Source of the DNA: Brevibacillus laterosporus LMG 15441
GTDB lineage: Bacteria; Bacillota; Bacilli; Brevibacillales; Brevibacillaceae
Direction: 5' to 3'
Length of the DNA stretch: 64,000 nt
Assembly: GCF_000219535.2 (NCBI RefSeq)
Contig: NZ_CP007806.1
Coordinates: 4,128,501 to 4,192,500, forward strand
Made by a program: the position numbers and the translations under genes. The notes under the pieces were generated by a model. That model had not been told where the DNA came from. It was given only the letters and a program-made list of their open reading frames with translations, and made no database searches. Numbering within the stretch: the first letter of the stretch is position 1; each line of letters starts with the position of its first letter. Below, in pieces: positions 1 through 9,472 of the stretch.

Positions 1-50
1 AGAATGTATCGATCTCCCTAATATTCCAAAAAAGCATTGTGGATCTATAC

Positions 51-683
51 CTACCCTACAATTGTTTTTCCTTCAACAGTAACATCGCTTAACTCCACAT
101 TATTTTTGTCCACATTCGTAATCTTCAGATCGCCAATAATCTTTTTGCCTAAACCTTTAATGATGATGCTACGAGCTACAGTAATATCTCCTTGAATATC
201 TGTTCCCAAAATAATGGTTTTCACATTTGGATTTTGTAATGCGATATTAAACTCAGTAGCATTAGTAACAATAACTTCTGTGGTAAGTAATTTTTGCTCA
301 GGTTGCATTTCTTTTACAGTAGAAACGTTACCTTTAGCATCTACAGCGTAGAAACCTTTTTCTCCACCGATTTTTTCGAAATCTTTGCTAGTTATTGTTT
401 TGTATTCAACTTCTTTTCCCGCTAATTTAGCAACCATCAGTTCTTGTAAAGTAGCTACTTTCCCATCCCAATTTACATAAAGAACGTTGTTTTCAACATT
501 CTCTAAACCAGAATCATATAAATCTGCTACAAATTTATGGGTTTGTTTAATTAGTGCTTTGTCAGAATAGTATCTGTCTACTTTTCCACCAATATATACA
601 CCGCCATCTGCTGCATAAGCAGAAGTAGCCATACTAGTTACTAGTGCTGCAGATAGCACTGATAGGATTACTTTTTTATTCAC
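51..683 (-). CDS. secreted protein with C-terminal beta-helix-like region, function unknown
   Basis: 210 aa. Residues 1-24 are a clear signal peptide (Lys-Lys, hydrophobic core, AYA-A cleavage site), so the protein is exported. The first half of the mature part is not recognised. The last 75 residues show the short alternating hydrophobic strands (IILGTDI, SIIIKGLG, ELSDVTVEG) seen in right-handed beta-helix or pectate-lyase-like regions of surface proteins. The GTG start is preceded by GGAGGGG with good spacing. The protein ends abruptly in the helix-like region and decayed coding sequence lies just upstream on the same strand, so it may be part of a reduced surface-protein locus. Secretion is seen in the sequence; the fold is inferred. 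Confidence 0.75.
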   Translation of the reverse strand: MNKKVILSVLSAALVTSMATSAYAADGGVYIGGKVDRYYSDKALIKQTHKFVADLYDSGLENVENNVLYVNWDGKVATLQELMVAKLAGKEVEYKTITSKDFEKIGGEKGFYAVDAKGNVSTVKEMQPEQKLLTTEVIVTNATEFNIALQNPNVKTIILGTDIQGDITVARSIIIKGLGKKIIGDLKITNVDKNNVELSDVTVEGKTIVG

Positions 684-786
684 TTACAACCCCTCCAAAT
701 ATCGTATATTGAAGTATTTCATTCCCTTGTTTACATAACATATATGTTTTAGAAAGATAAGAGACCTTAGGCCGCTAATCTAGCAT

Positions 787-963
787 TTAACCATAAACAT
801 CTGGAAGTACTTCTGAAGCTGTTTGTTTCTTGATGTCTAGCTCACCCAAGTAGATGCTTTCACATATGTTACTGTGTTGGTTGGACGAACTGTTTTGTCT
901 GGCTCCCCTTTTTGCTAGGTCTTCACTAACTGCAATGCTACTCCGACCTTTACATCAGTACTA
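787..963 (-). pseudogene. decayed coding remnant upstream of the secreted protein
   Basis: On the minus strand a protein-like reading (TDVKVGVALQLVKT, stop, QKGEPDKTVRPTNTVTYVKA) is broken by two TAG codons. It resumes in another frame as DIKKQTASEVLPDVYG followed by TAA. The composition resembles the tail of an exported surface protein. No ribosome binding site or intact start is present. The parent family is not recognised. Confidence 0.35.
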
Positions 964-1491
964 AGCTTCAGTAAAAGCTACGAATGATGACACATCAAAT
1001 TGATCACTTAACCCAAAAATGAGATAAACTATTTGACATTTTAAACAATAAAAAATACCCCTGATCCACGTCCGGGTTTCAGCTTATAGACAAAGATCCA
1101 AATGTCTGCACCCTTGAGATGTTTCTCTCTTTCATAACTATAGAAGCTGTTATTTAAAGTGAGGTTCCCGGTTCTTGAGGGCAATTGAAATTGTATGATA
1201 GATTGTACAGAATAAAAATAGAAAAAATTACTGTTGTCAAAAGTATTTTTAGTACCTAATCCTTTTGTATCATATGGAAATAAGCCTCATTTTAAAAAAT
1301 ATTTGGGTTGTCACATGCACCGAGGAAGTAATCATCCTTACTTCACTCAAATTTAAACTCCCCTTTAGGCAAACCAGTTACAATCTATTTTTCAGTGAGT
1401 AGATAGTGTTTCACCTTTACCCTAGATTCTTCATTCTAGAGCTTTCTTGTCCACATGATAAAATTGTAAGAGCATGATTAAAGCTGGCTAG
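964..1491. other. gene-free AT-rich stretch
   Basis: No open frame with a ribosome binding site and no convincing RNA or terminator is seen. The stretch lies between two decayed genes and looks like degraded sequence. Confidence 0.4.
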
Positions 1492-2056
1492 AGAATTTCC
1501 TTGTTTGAATCAGGTAGACTTTCAGACGAAAATATTCAAAAGTTACATACAATTATCAATGAATCATTAAAGTTAGTTGGAAAATGCTCCCTAAGAATGT
1601 AGCTTCCGTCATGACGGAAAAGAGGTACAGATTGGAGCTAAAACTAATTCTGGAAATAGAACTATAGCTATTGATGCAGAAACAGTAAAAGAGATGAGGG
1701 AAGTTGAAAAAAGATACAAAGCTGAAAAATTAAAAGCTGATCCAGGTATGTATGAAGATAACGGACTAGTTATTTGCACTATTGTAGGAACTCCAGTAAC
1801 TCCAAGAAATTTAATGAGGTCATTTTACCGTTTGATTGAAAAAGCGCAGGTAAAAAAAATAAAAATTCATGATCTTCGACATTCACATGCCACCATGCTA
1901 TTAAAAGCAAACGTTAATCCAAAGGTTGTTGTTGAACGTATGGGGTGGTCTGATATGAAGATGATAGACCGCTATGCTCACGTTTTACCTAACATTCAAA
2001 AGGAAACTGCTGAAACATTTGGTAAAGTATTCTTTGAAAACAAAGAAGCTAAATAG
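1492..2056 (+). pseudogene. tyrosine recombinase (phage/ICE integrase) remnant
   Basis: The C-terminal catalytic part is readable in one frame from about 1607 to 2056. It carries the integrase arrangement HDLRHSHATML (Arg and His of the catalytic pocket), a later GWSD segment, and the nucleophile context MIDRYAHVLP. An upstream stretch (1492-1602, another frame) reads ENIQKLHTIINESLKLVGK, typical of the core-binding domain, and ends at TAG. The two parts are separated by a frameshift and a stop, and the N-terminal arm-binding domain is missing. An intact integrase would be about 370-390 residues. The remnant points at the 3' end of the adjacent tRNA-Val gene, a common integration target, which suggests a lost or decayed element. 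The first ATG in the surviving frame is at 1694, but nothing indicates it is functional. Confidence 0.85.
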
Positions 2057-2135
2057 AAATTTCATTCGCGCCAAATTCGCGCCAAATTTTCTTTTCGCAC
2101 CAAAAAGCATATGGACAAGTTTATCTACAAATAAC

Positions 2136-2162
2136 AAAAACCCCTTGATTCCCAAGGGGTTT
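2136..2162 (-). terminator. intrinsic terminator after the tRNA genes
   Basis: AACCCCTTG and CAAGGGGTT form a stem, followed on the minus strand by TTTTTG. It closes the two-tRNA transcript. It could also stop transcription entering from the integrase remnant. Confidence 0.75.
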
Positions 2163-2176
2163 ACACGTCTTATATA

Positions 2177-2252
2177 TGGTGATCCGGACTGGGTTCGAAC
2201 CAGCGACCCCCACCCTGTCAAGATGGTGCTCTCCCAGCTGAGCTACCGGATC
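2177..2252 (-). tRNA. tRNA-Val (GAC anticodon)
   Basis: A complete cloverleaf reads on the minus strand. The acceptor GATCCGG pairs with CCGGATC. There is a D arm GCTCAGCTGGGAGAGC, an anticodon loop TTGACAG giving anticodon GAC, a T arm with GGTTCGAACCC, and an encoded CCA end. Only 29 bases separate it from the next tRNA. Confidence 0.93.
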
Positions 2253-2281
2253 AAATTTTTCTGGGAATGAAATATGTAATT

Positions 2282-2358
2282 TGGTGGGCCCTGTAGGACT
2301 CGAACCTACGACCAATCGGTTATGAGCCGACCGCTCTGACCAACTGAGCTAAGGGCCC
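2282..2358 (-). tRNA. tRNA with CAT anticodon, probably tRNA-Ile2 (lysidine type)
   Basis: A complete 77-base cloverleaf with acceptor GGGCCCT, D arm GCTCAGTTGGTCAGAGC, anticodon loop CTCATAA, T loop GTTCGAG and an encoded CCA. A CAT anticodon could mean Met or Ile2. C4-G69 and C5-G68 acceptor pairs, known determinants for TilS lysidine synthase, are present, and the sequence resembles Bacillus tRNA-Ile2. Ile2 is therefore favoured over elongator Met. Confidence 0.85.
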
Positions 2359-2413
2359 TTATGCTTAAAAGGTTATGTATAACATATATAAGCATTGTTT
2401 GTTGACAAAAATA

Positions 2414-2442
2414 AGTATAACTCATTTTCATTTAAGATTCAA
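2414..2442 (-). promoter_or_regulatory. sigma-A-type promoter for the tRNA pair
   Basis: On the minus strand, TTGAAT (-35), a 17-base spacer, then TATACT (-10), about 60 bases upstream of the first tRNA. Confidence 0.6.
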
Positions 2443-2668
2443 TAGTTAAATAAAACTTTTTCTGCTTTTTTTTGTGAATTTTCCCCAATAGCTTATTTTC
2501 TATCAGAATATTTACGCACATCAATTTTCTTTACTAAGCTAAGCTTTTCCCTACCAAGATCCGCCAATTCTACCAGCACTGTTGGTTCGGCTGGTTTTGC
2601 TGGTTTTGTTCATTCTCACATTATACTCTAGGCCTATTTTTGGTAATAAAAGGTATCTTTACATGAAT

Positions 2669-2707
2669 AGTGCCTACTTAACAGGACTTTCCTGCTAGGT
2701 AGGCACT
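2669..2707 (-). terminator. stem-loop downstream of the chemoreceptor gene
   Basis: AGTGCCTAC and GTAGGCACT form a perfect 9-base stem with an inner AGGA/TCCT pairing. The T-run after it on the minus strand is weak, so it may be an mRNA 3' stabiliser or an inefficient terminator. Confidence 0.5.
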
Positions 2708-2740
2708 CCATATTGCTCCTCTATCTTTTCTACTTTTCTC

Positions 2741-4741
2741 TTATTCGTTTATCTTAAATCTTTCGACAGCACGCCGCATTCCTTCTGCCATCTTAGTCAG
2801 TGCAGTTGCAGATGAAGTAATCTCCTCCATTGATGCGAGCTGTTCCTCAGATGCTCCGGTAACACTCTGTGAAGAGGTCGCCATGCCTTGGGCAATCTGG
2901 GCAATCTCGCGCATGGAGGCAGAGACTTCTTGTGCACTTGCCGACATTTGTTCTGTAATGGCTGATACGTCATGAATTTGTTCAACGATATGCTGTGTCG
3001 ATGCTTGAATGTTAGTAAAAGCCTCTCTAGCTTCTGTTGTCACCACAATACCCTTTTGGACATCTGCATGAACTTTCTTTTTCATGACTTCTGATGCATT
3101 CTGGGTCAAGCTCGTTACCTGTATGATAATCTCTTGGATGCGATCTGCCGTTTGTTTAGATTGATCTGCAAGCTTTCTGACTTCATTCGCAACGACAGCA
3201 AAGCCTCTTCCCTGCTCTCCTGCCCGTGCTGCTTCAATCGCTGCATTTAACGATAGCAAGTTCGTCTGCTCCGCAATATCAACGATAGCTGTACTCATCT
3301 CAGCGATTTGTCCGCTATGCTTTTGCAATTGTTCCATAATACCTGCGGATTCTTCTACAGATTGACGAATCGCTTCCATTTGTTCTGTCACTACTATTAC
3401 TTTTTGATTACCATTCTGTACATCCTCTGAGGTTTTAGCCGATGAATCTACAATGGCATTTGCTGATTCGGCGATTTTAAAAATACCCGATGACATTTCT
3501 TCCATGGTCCGAGCGCTTTCAGATGTAGCTACTGCTTGTGCTTTTGATCCGTTTGCCGACTCCTCTATTAGCTCAGTTACATATTCAACCGCTTTAGAAT
3601 TTTGGAGTGTACTAGCTGTCATTTGTTGACTTGACGCCGCCAATTGATTAGATGTTTCCTTCATCTCTGTGACAATCCCTCTCAGAGAACCTACCATTTC
3701 ATTGAAGTTGGTGGCTAATTGACCAATCTCATCGTTCTGATTAATATTCACCTTTTCGTCTAAATAACCATCGCTTACTCGTTTAGCAGCGACAGCCAGT
3801 AGTTCTACTGGTTTTGTAATTTTACTTGTCCAGATAAATATTAAGATCGAAGCGGCTACGAGAAAGACAACTAAAATGAAGGCCGTTTGGTTCAGAATCG
3901 GGGCAGAAGCCTTTGCATATTCTTCATTTGAAAGGACCCCTGCGATCTTCCAGCCTGTTAAAGGGTTGGTCTCAAATACCGCTTTTAATTTTTTACCGTT
4001 CTCAGGGGAATCATAGCCGATCGAGCCCTTATCGTTTTGTTGTATGTATGTGTATTGCTCACCATCTACCTGATGTCCCATGGCTTGTGTAGGATGGGAC
4101 ATGAATTTGTTCGTACGATCTAGCAGATACGCATATCCTTCAGAACCAAATTTTACACTTCCCACTAACTCGTGAAGTTTATTAATGCTTAAACTAATAC
4201 TTACGGCACCCTGTCCATCTGGAAGCGCTTTACCGATATTCAATACATAATTTTTTGTTGTCATCGAAATGACAGGATTATGGATAGCGATGGCGCTCGG
4301 ATCCTTCATGACCTGTTTATACCAATCTCGCGTTCGTGGATCATAGTCTTGTTTACCTGGGTTAGGAGCTTTCATCCATGCACCATTTTGATTCCCGACT
4401 GTTACGATTTCGATCTCAGGATGTTGTTTTGCAAAGTCCTCCATTATTTTTCGAAGCTCAGGACTCTGCGTGTCGATTTGACTAGAGGTAATTTGTAGGA
4501 CCAGAGTATCGAGATTAGCAATCTCTAATTGGATAATCTGGTCAATTGCTTGGTTCAATAAGCTTACATTCGATTTAGCTGTTTCCTCTAATTTTTGTTC
4601 CAATTGCCATTTCGAAATGTAGTAGGAGGAATAGCCGATGAGGATTCCCTGTAATATTAGGACAACAATAATCAGGAACATCAGCCTACTCCGCAAGGTC
4701 TTTCGATTAAATATACTATTTCGTATGTCTAGCCATTTCAT
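2741..4741 (-). CDS. methyl-accepting chemotaxis protein (Cache-type chemoreceptor)
   Basis: 666 aa membrane chemoreceptor that passes ligand signals to CheA/CheW. A transmembrane segment lies at about 17-38. An extracellular dCache-like sensor follows at about 40-280 ([10 protein letters not shown] and [10 protein letters not shown] are Cache hallmarks). A second membrane segment is at about 286-306, HAMP at about 307-360, and a long coiled-coil signalling domain after that. The conserved hairpin tip is visible ([19 protein letters not shown]). The ATG start has GGGAGGG upstream. The gene stands alone. A cheW gene lies about 26 kb away in the same window. No classical SigD promoter with correct spacing was found. 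The ligand cannot be told from sequence. Confidence 0.95.
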   Translation of the reverse strand: MKWLDIRNSIFNRKTLRSRLMFLIIVVLILQGILIGYSSYYISKWQLEQKLEETAKSNVSLLNQAIDQIIQLEIANLDTLVLQITSSQIDTQSPELRKIMEDFAKQHPEIEIVTVGNQNGAWMKAPNPGKQDYDPRTRDWYKQVMKDPSAIAIHNPVISMTTKNYVLNIGKALPDGQGAVSISLSINKLHELVGSVKFGSEGYAYLLDRTNKFMSHPTQAMGHQVDGEQYTYIQQNDKGSIGYDSPENGKKLKAVFETNPLTGWKIAGVLSNEEYAKASAPILNQTAFILVVFLVAASILIFIWTSKITKPVELLAVAAKRVSDGYLDEKVNINQNDEIGQLATNFNEMVGSLRGIVTEMKETSNQLAASSQQMTASTLQNSKAVEYVTELIEESANGSKAQAVATSESARTMEEMSSGIFKIAESANAIVDSSAKTSEDVQNGNQKVIVVTEQMEAIRQSVEESAGIMEQLQKHSGQIAEMSTAIVDIAEQTNLLSLNAAIEAARAGEQGRGFAVVANEVRKLADQSKQTADRIQEIIIQVTSLTQNASEVMKKKVHADVQKGIVVTTEAREAFTNIQASTQHIVEQIHDVSAITEQMSASAQEVSASMREIAQIAQGMATSSQSVTGASEEQLASMEEITSSATALTKMAEGMRRAVERFKINE

Positions 4742-4935
4742 TAGCCTATGCCCTCCCTTGATAGTAAATCAGCCTGACAGTATAGCTGACTAGGACTTTA
4801 TATCTATTACTTACATCGGTTTTTTTCAGCCTTTATGTAACTATTTAGGAAAATTCTTTTAAAAAACATTATTGTGAGTATATACCTCTGTATGTAATTA
4901 AAGTTAATTATATGAAATCCCACTAAAAAATACAC

Positions 4936-4985
4936 GTAAAAAGAACCGTCTCATCCACAGATAAACCTACAGACAAGACGGCTCC
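4936..4985 (-). terminator. intrinsic terminator of the DUF218 gene
   Basis: On the minus strand AGCCGTCT pairs with AGACGGTT, with extra pairing inside, followed by TTTTTAC. It lies 160 bases beyond the stop of the gene at 5148-6257. Confidence 0.7.
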
Positions 4986-5147
4986 ACAGCCTTTTGACTT
5001 TTTTACTTGAAGAAATAAAATAACGCGTGCGCTCTCTGCTAGTTACATCTATCTTAATGTCCAATTCTGTTTTGTAACATCAGCATTATTCTACTAACAA
5101 AAGCCTCAGATCATACTGAATAGCTTACAATAAGTAAAAAATAACGC

Positions 5148-6257
5148 CTAGCGCTGCATACCAGGGTACGCCCAAATTCCGCTTGTTCTCAATAAATCGC
5201 GGTAAATAACTAACTGCTCATCCTTTGTTACTTTATGGGCTTCTTCCATGGATTTATAATCTAGATATACCATATTAGTGATGTTGCGATCGTTCTTTTT
5301 ACCCAATTGCTTCGCATAATGCTCACTCGCTTCTTTAAACACACTTAATCCACGACGCATATGACTCGCACTGGATACCAGTGTCATATCCTTTAAGCCT
5401 TCACGCTCCATGATTGCAATGGAAAAAAGCGCATTTTCAACGGTATCGGTTGCTTTGTTATCTAATAGAATACGGTTCTTATCAATCCCTTGCTCCATGA
5501 GCCATTTGCTCATAGCGTCCGCTTCCGTTACACCTTTTTTCGGTACACCACCGCTTACGATGATTTTAGAATTTGGATACTGCTTTGCTAGAGCAAGTCC
5601 TGCTTTTAGACGTTCAATTAATGGCTCTCGCATGGTTCCATCCTCTGCTAGCGCATAGCCTAGAATGACGATGGCATGATCTTTTTGTGGCAAGCCTTTT
5701 GGTACGTCCTTGTTAAAAACAGTCTGCATATACGCTTCAGCAGAGGCAAGCTTTGCTGCGTACTCGTTTGCTTTTTGCTCATCTAATTTCTTTAATTTGG
5801 CCATTTGAGCATCATACGTTTTTGTATCACCATTAACCTTGGAATAAACACCGTATAACAAATTAGCATTAAAATTAGTAGGGTCAAGATTCAGAATTTG
5901 CTTATAGGTCTCTAATGCTTCCGGAAGCTTCTTTTGAATGATTTGAGTAGAAGCTAGTCCGAATTTCAGGTCATTATCAAAAGGGTCAAGCATAGTTGCT
6001 TCTAGGTAAGCGTTTTCAACAACATCGTATTTTCCTTTTAAGGTAATTCCCTTAAAAATCTCCGCTTCTGCTTTCTTTAAATCACCACCGTGCCAGTAAT
6101 AGTACATCGCTGTTTCTTTTAGCTGGTTAATACGGTAGCTTGTAGGCTCATCATTTTTTACAGTAGTCGTACTTGGGTTCGCGAATACACTAGACGTTGT
6201 TACCAGGGATGCTGCTAGAATTACACTAGCTAGTAATTTTTTGTTGCGTAACATCAT
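5148..6257 (-). CDS. secreted TPR plus DUF218 (YdcF/SanA/ElyC-like) protein
   Basis: 369 aa. The signal peptide is residues 1-26 (KKLLASVILAASLVTTSSVFA). Two or three TPR-like helical repeats occupy about 40-170 (LEALETYKQILNLDPTNFNA type). The C-terminal half is a DUF218 domain with the conserved AIVILG, SGG, TDTVENA and SSASHMRR segments. The family includes E. coli SanA, ElyC and YdcF, linked to envelope integrity; the reaction is not established. Two ATG codons lie in tandem. The first, at 6257, has AAGGAGGAA at the best distance. The gene follows a promoter and a roughly 190-base leader containing a terminator-like hairpin, so attenuation is possible. Confidence 0.85.
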   Translation of the reverse strand: MMLRNKKLLASVILAASLVTTSSVFANPSTTTVKNDEPTSYRINQLKETAMYYYWHGGDLKKAEAEIFKGITLKGKYDVVENAYLEATMLDPFDNDLKFGLASTQIIQKKLPEALETYKQILNLDPTNFNANLLYGVYSKVNGDTKTYDAQMAKLKKLDEQKANEYAAKLASAEAYMQTVFNKDVPKGLPQKDHAIVILGYALAEDGTMREPLIERLKAGLALAKQYPNSKIIVSGGVPKKGVTEADAMSKWLMEQGIDKNRILLDNKATDTVENALFSIAIMEREGLKDMTLVSSASHMRRGLSVFKEASEHYAKQLGKKNDRNITNMVYLDYKSMEEAHKVTKDEQLVIYRDLLRTSGIWAYPGMQR

Positions 6258-6351
6258 AAAAAATTCCTCCTTATGAGCAGCTCTATGTTGTTAGGTTAAT
6301 CAGAAGCACGGCTTTGCACGATCCTCCTCATGCATAAGGAAAATGGCTAGC

Positions 6352-6411
6352 AAAAAAGCATGAACTAAACAGGTAGCAGAAAGAATTCTCTACTCACCCT
6401 TTAGCTCATGC
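6352..6411 (-). terminator. long hairpin with T-run in the leader of the DUF218 gene
   Basis: On the minus strand GCATGAGCTAAA pairs with TTTAGTTCATGC, continued by GGGT/ACCT and AGAGAA/TTCTTT pairings, and followed directly by TTTTTT. It sits between a good promoter (6455-6483) and the start at 6257. It could be the terminator of the upstream lipase-like gene, a leader attenuator, or both. No known riboswitch class was recognised. Confidence 0.7.
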
Positions 6412-6454
6412 CTAGTCGTACTAGTAACACGCCGTATAACTGATTTTCATTTTT

Positions 6455-6483
6455 GTATAATGAATGATACCACACAATGTAAA
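6455..6483 (-). promoter_or_regulatory. sigma-A-type promoter for the DUF218 gene
   Basis: TTTACA (-35), exactly 17 bases, then TTATAC (-10) on the minus strand. The predicted start near 6448 gives a leader of about 190 bases. Confidence 0.6.
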
Positions 6484-6582
6484 CGCATACAATAAAGAAT
6501 TTAATTTTTTAATAATAATATCATAATTGTGCCATTCATCTATTTTTGCAATGTAATATGAAAAATGTATTACAAAATATAC

Positions 6583-8229
6583 CTATAGCTCTTCCTCTGC
6601 ATCCTCATCTATGACTGCAAAATTATACCAGACCGACCGTGAAAACTCTTCCCCAAATTCATTTACCCCAGTGATTTCTAAGCAAATGTTGTAAACCCCT
6701 GGTTCCCGTGGAGCTTTAAAAGTTCCTTGAATCTCATCGTCTTTTTCCTTAATTTTCAGATAATCTTCCGCGGCCAAAAGCTGTCGATTCTTTGTTTCAA
6801 CCATGCTAACATTAGCAATTGCCTGTTTCTTAATAGTAGCTTCAGGTAATTCAACTCGGATTTCTCCTCGCTCACCTGGTTCATAGATTTTTTTCTCACT
6901 TACTACTTCCATTGGTTGGTCACTTTCTACCTGAGCAAACATAAAGTAGGCATCGTTTTTCCCAGACGCAACAAGCTTCCATTTTCCTTTTTCTGGATCA
7001 TCAATTTTAAATCCATGATGGATCGCACTTGCAAATAGTTCCTGAGTCTCGTCCCCATCCACGTCAGTCTCAGAGTCAAAGTCACTATCTTCTAGTCTCT
7101 TTGGCGTATACTCCTTGCCTGATGGGCTAATCAGCTTAACTTTTGTCTTTTCATTCGCTGTCATAACATCTACCATCATCTGACTAACTCCGCTTTCCAG
7201 CAAGAAGGTATCCTGCGTTTTTCCTTTAATTTTACCGCCTCTTACAATTGTATTGCTCACGATTGAGGCTGGAGTGTTTTCTTCCTCGTCCAATTGATAT
7301 TCTCTGTCTAATTCCGGCGCAAAATTGGGTTGTAATTCTTTCGAGCTTTTACGTATATTGGATTCTACCTCTGACCATACGTGTTTAGCATCGGTAATAG
7401 CAGTATGAGAGATATTTTTCTTAAAGGTTTTAATTCCATAGGGTAAGCCAAAAGCAGAATCAACGGTAACGGCTCCATCGTCTTCACCTGGTAAAACAGC
7501 ATGGGCAAACCAATACTTTGTAAATATGCCATCATCCCCTGTACCTGCTGCCATATAGGTTCTGGTTTTGTTGATATCCCTATGATTATCTGTTTGCTTG
7601 CGGAAATTAGCCATGTAGGAGGTTTGTAAGGAGTATACGGCATCATCTTTTTTGCCTAAAATCTCGGCGAGCCAGGAGAACCACGAGGAATAGGCTAAGT
7701 CTGCCAGCTCAGAGCCTTTATTAGGAGTAGCAAGCTGATGAACCGTATGAACATAAGGGGCCGCACCATAATGAATGAGGGCTGCTTGTGTATCAACGCC
7801 GCCTTTAGAATGAGCTACAATTGCGATTTGTTTTACGTTGTAATAATCGGCTACTTTTTTAATCACTTCAGCCAGCTTTTCTCCATTGGTATACATGTTG
7901 CCGCCATCACCATCAGCATCTCTTAATTGCACAAAAGCAGTGCGGTACCCCGAGTTGTAGGCTGCTTCATATAAGCCGCCGTCTCGATAAAACTTTTTGT
8001 AGGTAGCGTGAAGTCCTTGAACAAATAAAATGACAGGCTTGTCCAGCGAAGCGTTAGGCGGAATAGCTCCCGTATACCAATCACCAAAAGCACCATGGGG
8101 ATTCTCGTCATGCAGAGTAGGAGCAGGGGCGGCGGCTAAGGCTTTGGTAGAAAACATAGGGATAGGTAGTAGTAAACTAGAAGTTAGAGTAATACAAATT
8201 ACAGCATGATACAGCTTAGATATGCGCAT
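6583..8229 (-). CDS. secreted alpha/beta-hydrolase (lipase/esterase-like) with C-terminal beta domain
   Basis: 548 aa. The signal peptide is residues 1-33, ending ALAA. An alpha/beta-hydrolase fold follows: PVILFVQGLHATYKKFY near the oxyanion strand and the nucleophile elbow AHSKGG (GxSxG variant) around 140. HxxG-type lipase features (VHQLATPNKGSELA) resemble extracellular triacylglycerol lipases. Residues from about 300 to the end form an unrecognised beta-rich region with acidic patches (a DSDFDSETDVDGDE stretch that may bind calcium) and end very acidic. It probably acts on esters or lipids outside the cell; the substrate is unknown. The ATG start has GAGGAGTG upstream. It is separated from the next gene by a strong hairpin. 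Confidence 0.85.
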   Translation of the reverse strand: MRISKLYHAVICITLTSSLLLPIPMFSTKALAAAPAPTLHDENPHGAFGDWYTGAIPPNASLDKPVILFVQGLHATYKKFYRDGGLYEAAYNSGYRTAFVQLRDADGDGGNMYTNGEKLAEVIKKVADYYNVKQIAIVAHSKGGVDTQAALIHYGAAPYVHTVHQLATPNKGSELADLAYSSWFSWLAEILGKKDDAVYSLQTSYMANFRKQTDNHRDINKTRTYMAAGTGDDGIFTKYWFAHAVLPGEDDGAVTVDSAFGLPYGIKTFKKNISHTAITDAKHVWSEVESNIRKSSKELQPNFAPELDREYQLDEEENTPASIVSNTIVRGGKIKGKTQDTFLLESGVSQMMVDVMTANEKTKVKLISPSGKEYTPKRLEDSDFDSETDVDGDETQELFASAIHHGFKIDDPEKGKWKLVASGKNDAYFMFAQVESDQPMEVVSEKKIYEPGERGEIRVELPEATIKKQAIANVSMVETKNRQLLAAEDYLKIKEKDDEIQGTFKAPREPGVYNICLEITGVNEFGEEFSRSVWYNFAVIDEDAEEEL

Positions 8230-8513
8230 TAATTTTCACTCCTCATTCATAATATCACCTTAATTTACATATTCTCCCTTTTACGTGCAATTGTCAATTA
8301 TTTTTTGAATATTTAATCAAAAATTCATGCTCTTTATTTTTTATTCATGTTTTCTCGTATAACCTCTTTTTTCTTTCATAGAAAAAATATTATGTTTACA
8401 AGCTTTACGTAAATAAAACATCCTGCTTTACCTTCTAAGAATCATTTTACATCTACCTTTTCCACCTCCATGCTGCCTTCCTTAAAAATAACAAATAAGC
8501 CAGCCCTCACAAC
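8230..8513. other. gene-free AT-rich intergenic stretch
   Basis: Lies upstream of the lipase-like gene. It must contain that gene's promoter, but none stands out. No open frame with a ribosome binding site was seen. Confidence 0.4.
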
Positions 8514-8552
8514 AAAAAGCACCCTGCCAAAAAAACTGGCTCAGGTGCTTTC
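8514..8552 (-). terminator. intrinsic terminator of pgpA
   Basis: AAAGCACC and GGTGCTTT with GCC/GGC inner pairing, followed by TTTTTG on the minus strand, about 65 bases after the pgpA stop. Confidence 0.8.
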
Positions 8553-8618
8553 TACTTTTATCCTTCATGGGAGAAATTTCATAATCTCTACGCTCTTCAA
8601 AAAATAATACGTAATGGC

Positions 8619-9218
8619 TTATCCAGCCTGATCGGAAGTTGCTTGCTGACCTGCCATTCCAATGTTGATCCGCAATTGATCGGATTCTTCTTCTTGCTTT
8701 CTCGCTGCCTCTGTTTCTTCTTCATCGCGCAGGCGGTGCGCCATTCGACTTGATGCGTTAGCGGCTATGCTACACACCATGTCGTCCAGAAAGGTATTTA
8801 CTTTCCCTTCTGTTTTATTATCCAGTTGTTTAATAATGCCAATTTTTTGTTTATCTAGATGCCCAAACGTTGTTACAGCAATACTGCCATAGCCAAAAAC
8901 GGAACCAAGTGCCAATGTTTCATCACAACCAAAAAGACCCTCGTCACCTGCGATTATGGATTGCAAAGGTTCAGAAAGCAAACCTTTTTCAGCCAATTTA
9001 TCCAGTTCGATGCCCACTAAAATGGCGTGTTGGATTTCACGTTTTTCTAAAACAGCCTGAACGCTTTCTATGCAAGCCTCCATGGCCAAAGTAGGGTAAT
9101 AGGGCGATTGCATCGCGTGTACGATTTCTGCAATAGCCTCAATGGATACTCCTCGTTCTGTCAAGCTGGCTAAAGCTGCATCTCTAACTTGTTTACTGTG
9201 TACCCTTTTGATTTTCAT
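8619..9218 (-). CDS. phosphatidylglycerophosphatase A family protein (YutG-like)
   Basis: 199 aa. Strongly like Bacillus YutG of the PgpA family, which dephosphorylates phosphatidylglycerophosphate in phospholipid synthesis. Conserved stretches seen are ERGVSIEAIAEIV, KREIQHAILVGIELD, SEPLQSIIAGDEGL, VFGYGSIAVTTFG and the acidic KVNTFLDDMV, likely metal-binding. A Gln/Glu-rich tail of about 35 residues follows the domain. An upstream in-frame ATG exists at 9239, but AAGGAGG lies between it and the ATG at 9218, which has ideal 8-base spacing, so 9218 is taken. No membrane segment is obvious, as in YutG. The gene is monocistronic with its own terminator. Confidence 0.85.
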   Translation of the reverse strand: MKIKRVHSKQVRDAALASLTERGVSIEAIAEIVHAMQSPYYPTLAMEACIESVQAVLEKREIQHAILVGIELDKLAEKGLLSEPLQSIIAGDEGLFGCDETLALGSVFGYGSIAVTTFGHLDKQKIGIIKQLDNKTEGKVNTFLDDMVCSIAANASSRMAHRLRDEEETEAARKQEEESDQLRINIGMAGQQATSDQAG

Positions 9219-9472
9219 ACAGCCAACCTCCTTACACACATGAGTGGCAAAATAATGAATACATCTTATATAGTATCACATTCTGTGTGGGTTGCGACTC
9301 TCTGCACTGTTCGATCAGACCGTATTGCCCTCATTGGTTACCCGGTTCAAGCAAATCGCTGTTTTTTTGGCTTCATACAGCATGCTTTTCTAAAAGTTTA
9401 AGCCCATTTCCCTTTTGCCGTCCCCCTCCCCTATACAGTAAAATACGATTATCTAGCAAAGGAGGTTATCCC

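Noticed and set aside
700-1500. Second copy of the tRNA-Val 3' end as an att site for the broken integrase
   Set aside because: No stretch matching the tRNA 3' end was found on the integrase side within the window.
2578-2612. GGTT/GCTGGTTTT short tandem-like repeat
   Set aside because: Only two or three imperfect units; no sign of function.
4742-4920. SigD-like promoter (TAAA ... CCGAT) upstream of the chemoreceptor
   Set aside because: The spacing between the two elements is about 11 bases, too short for SigD (about 15).
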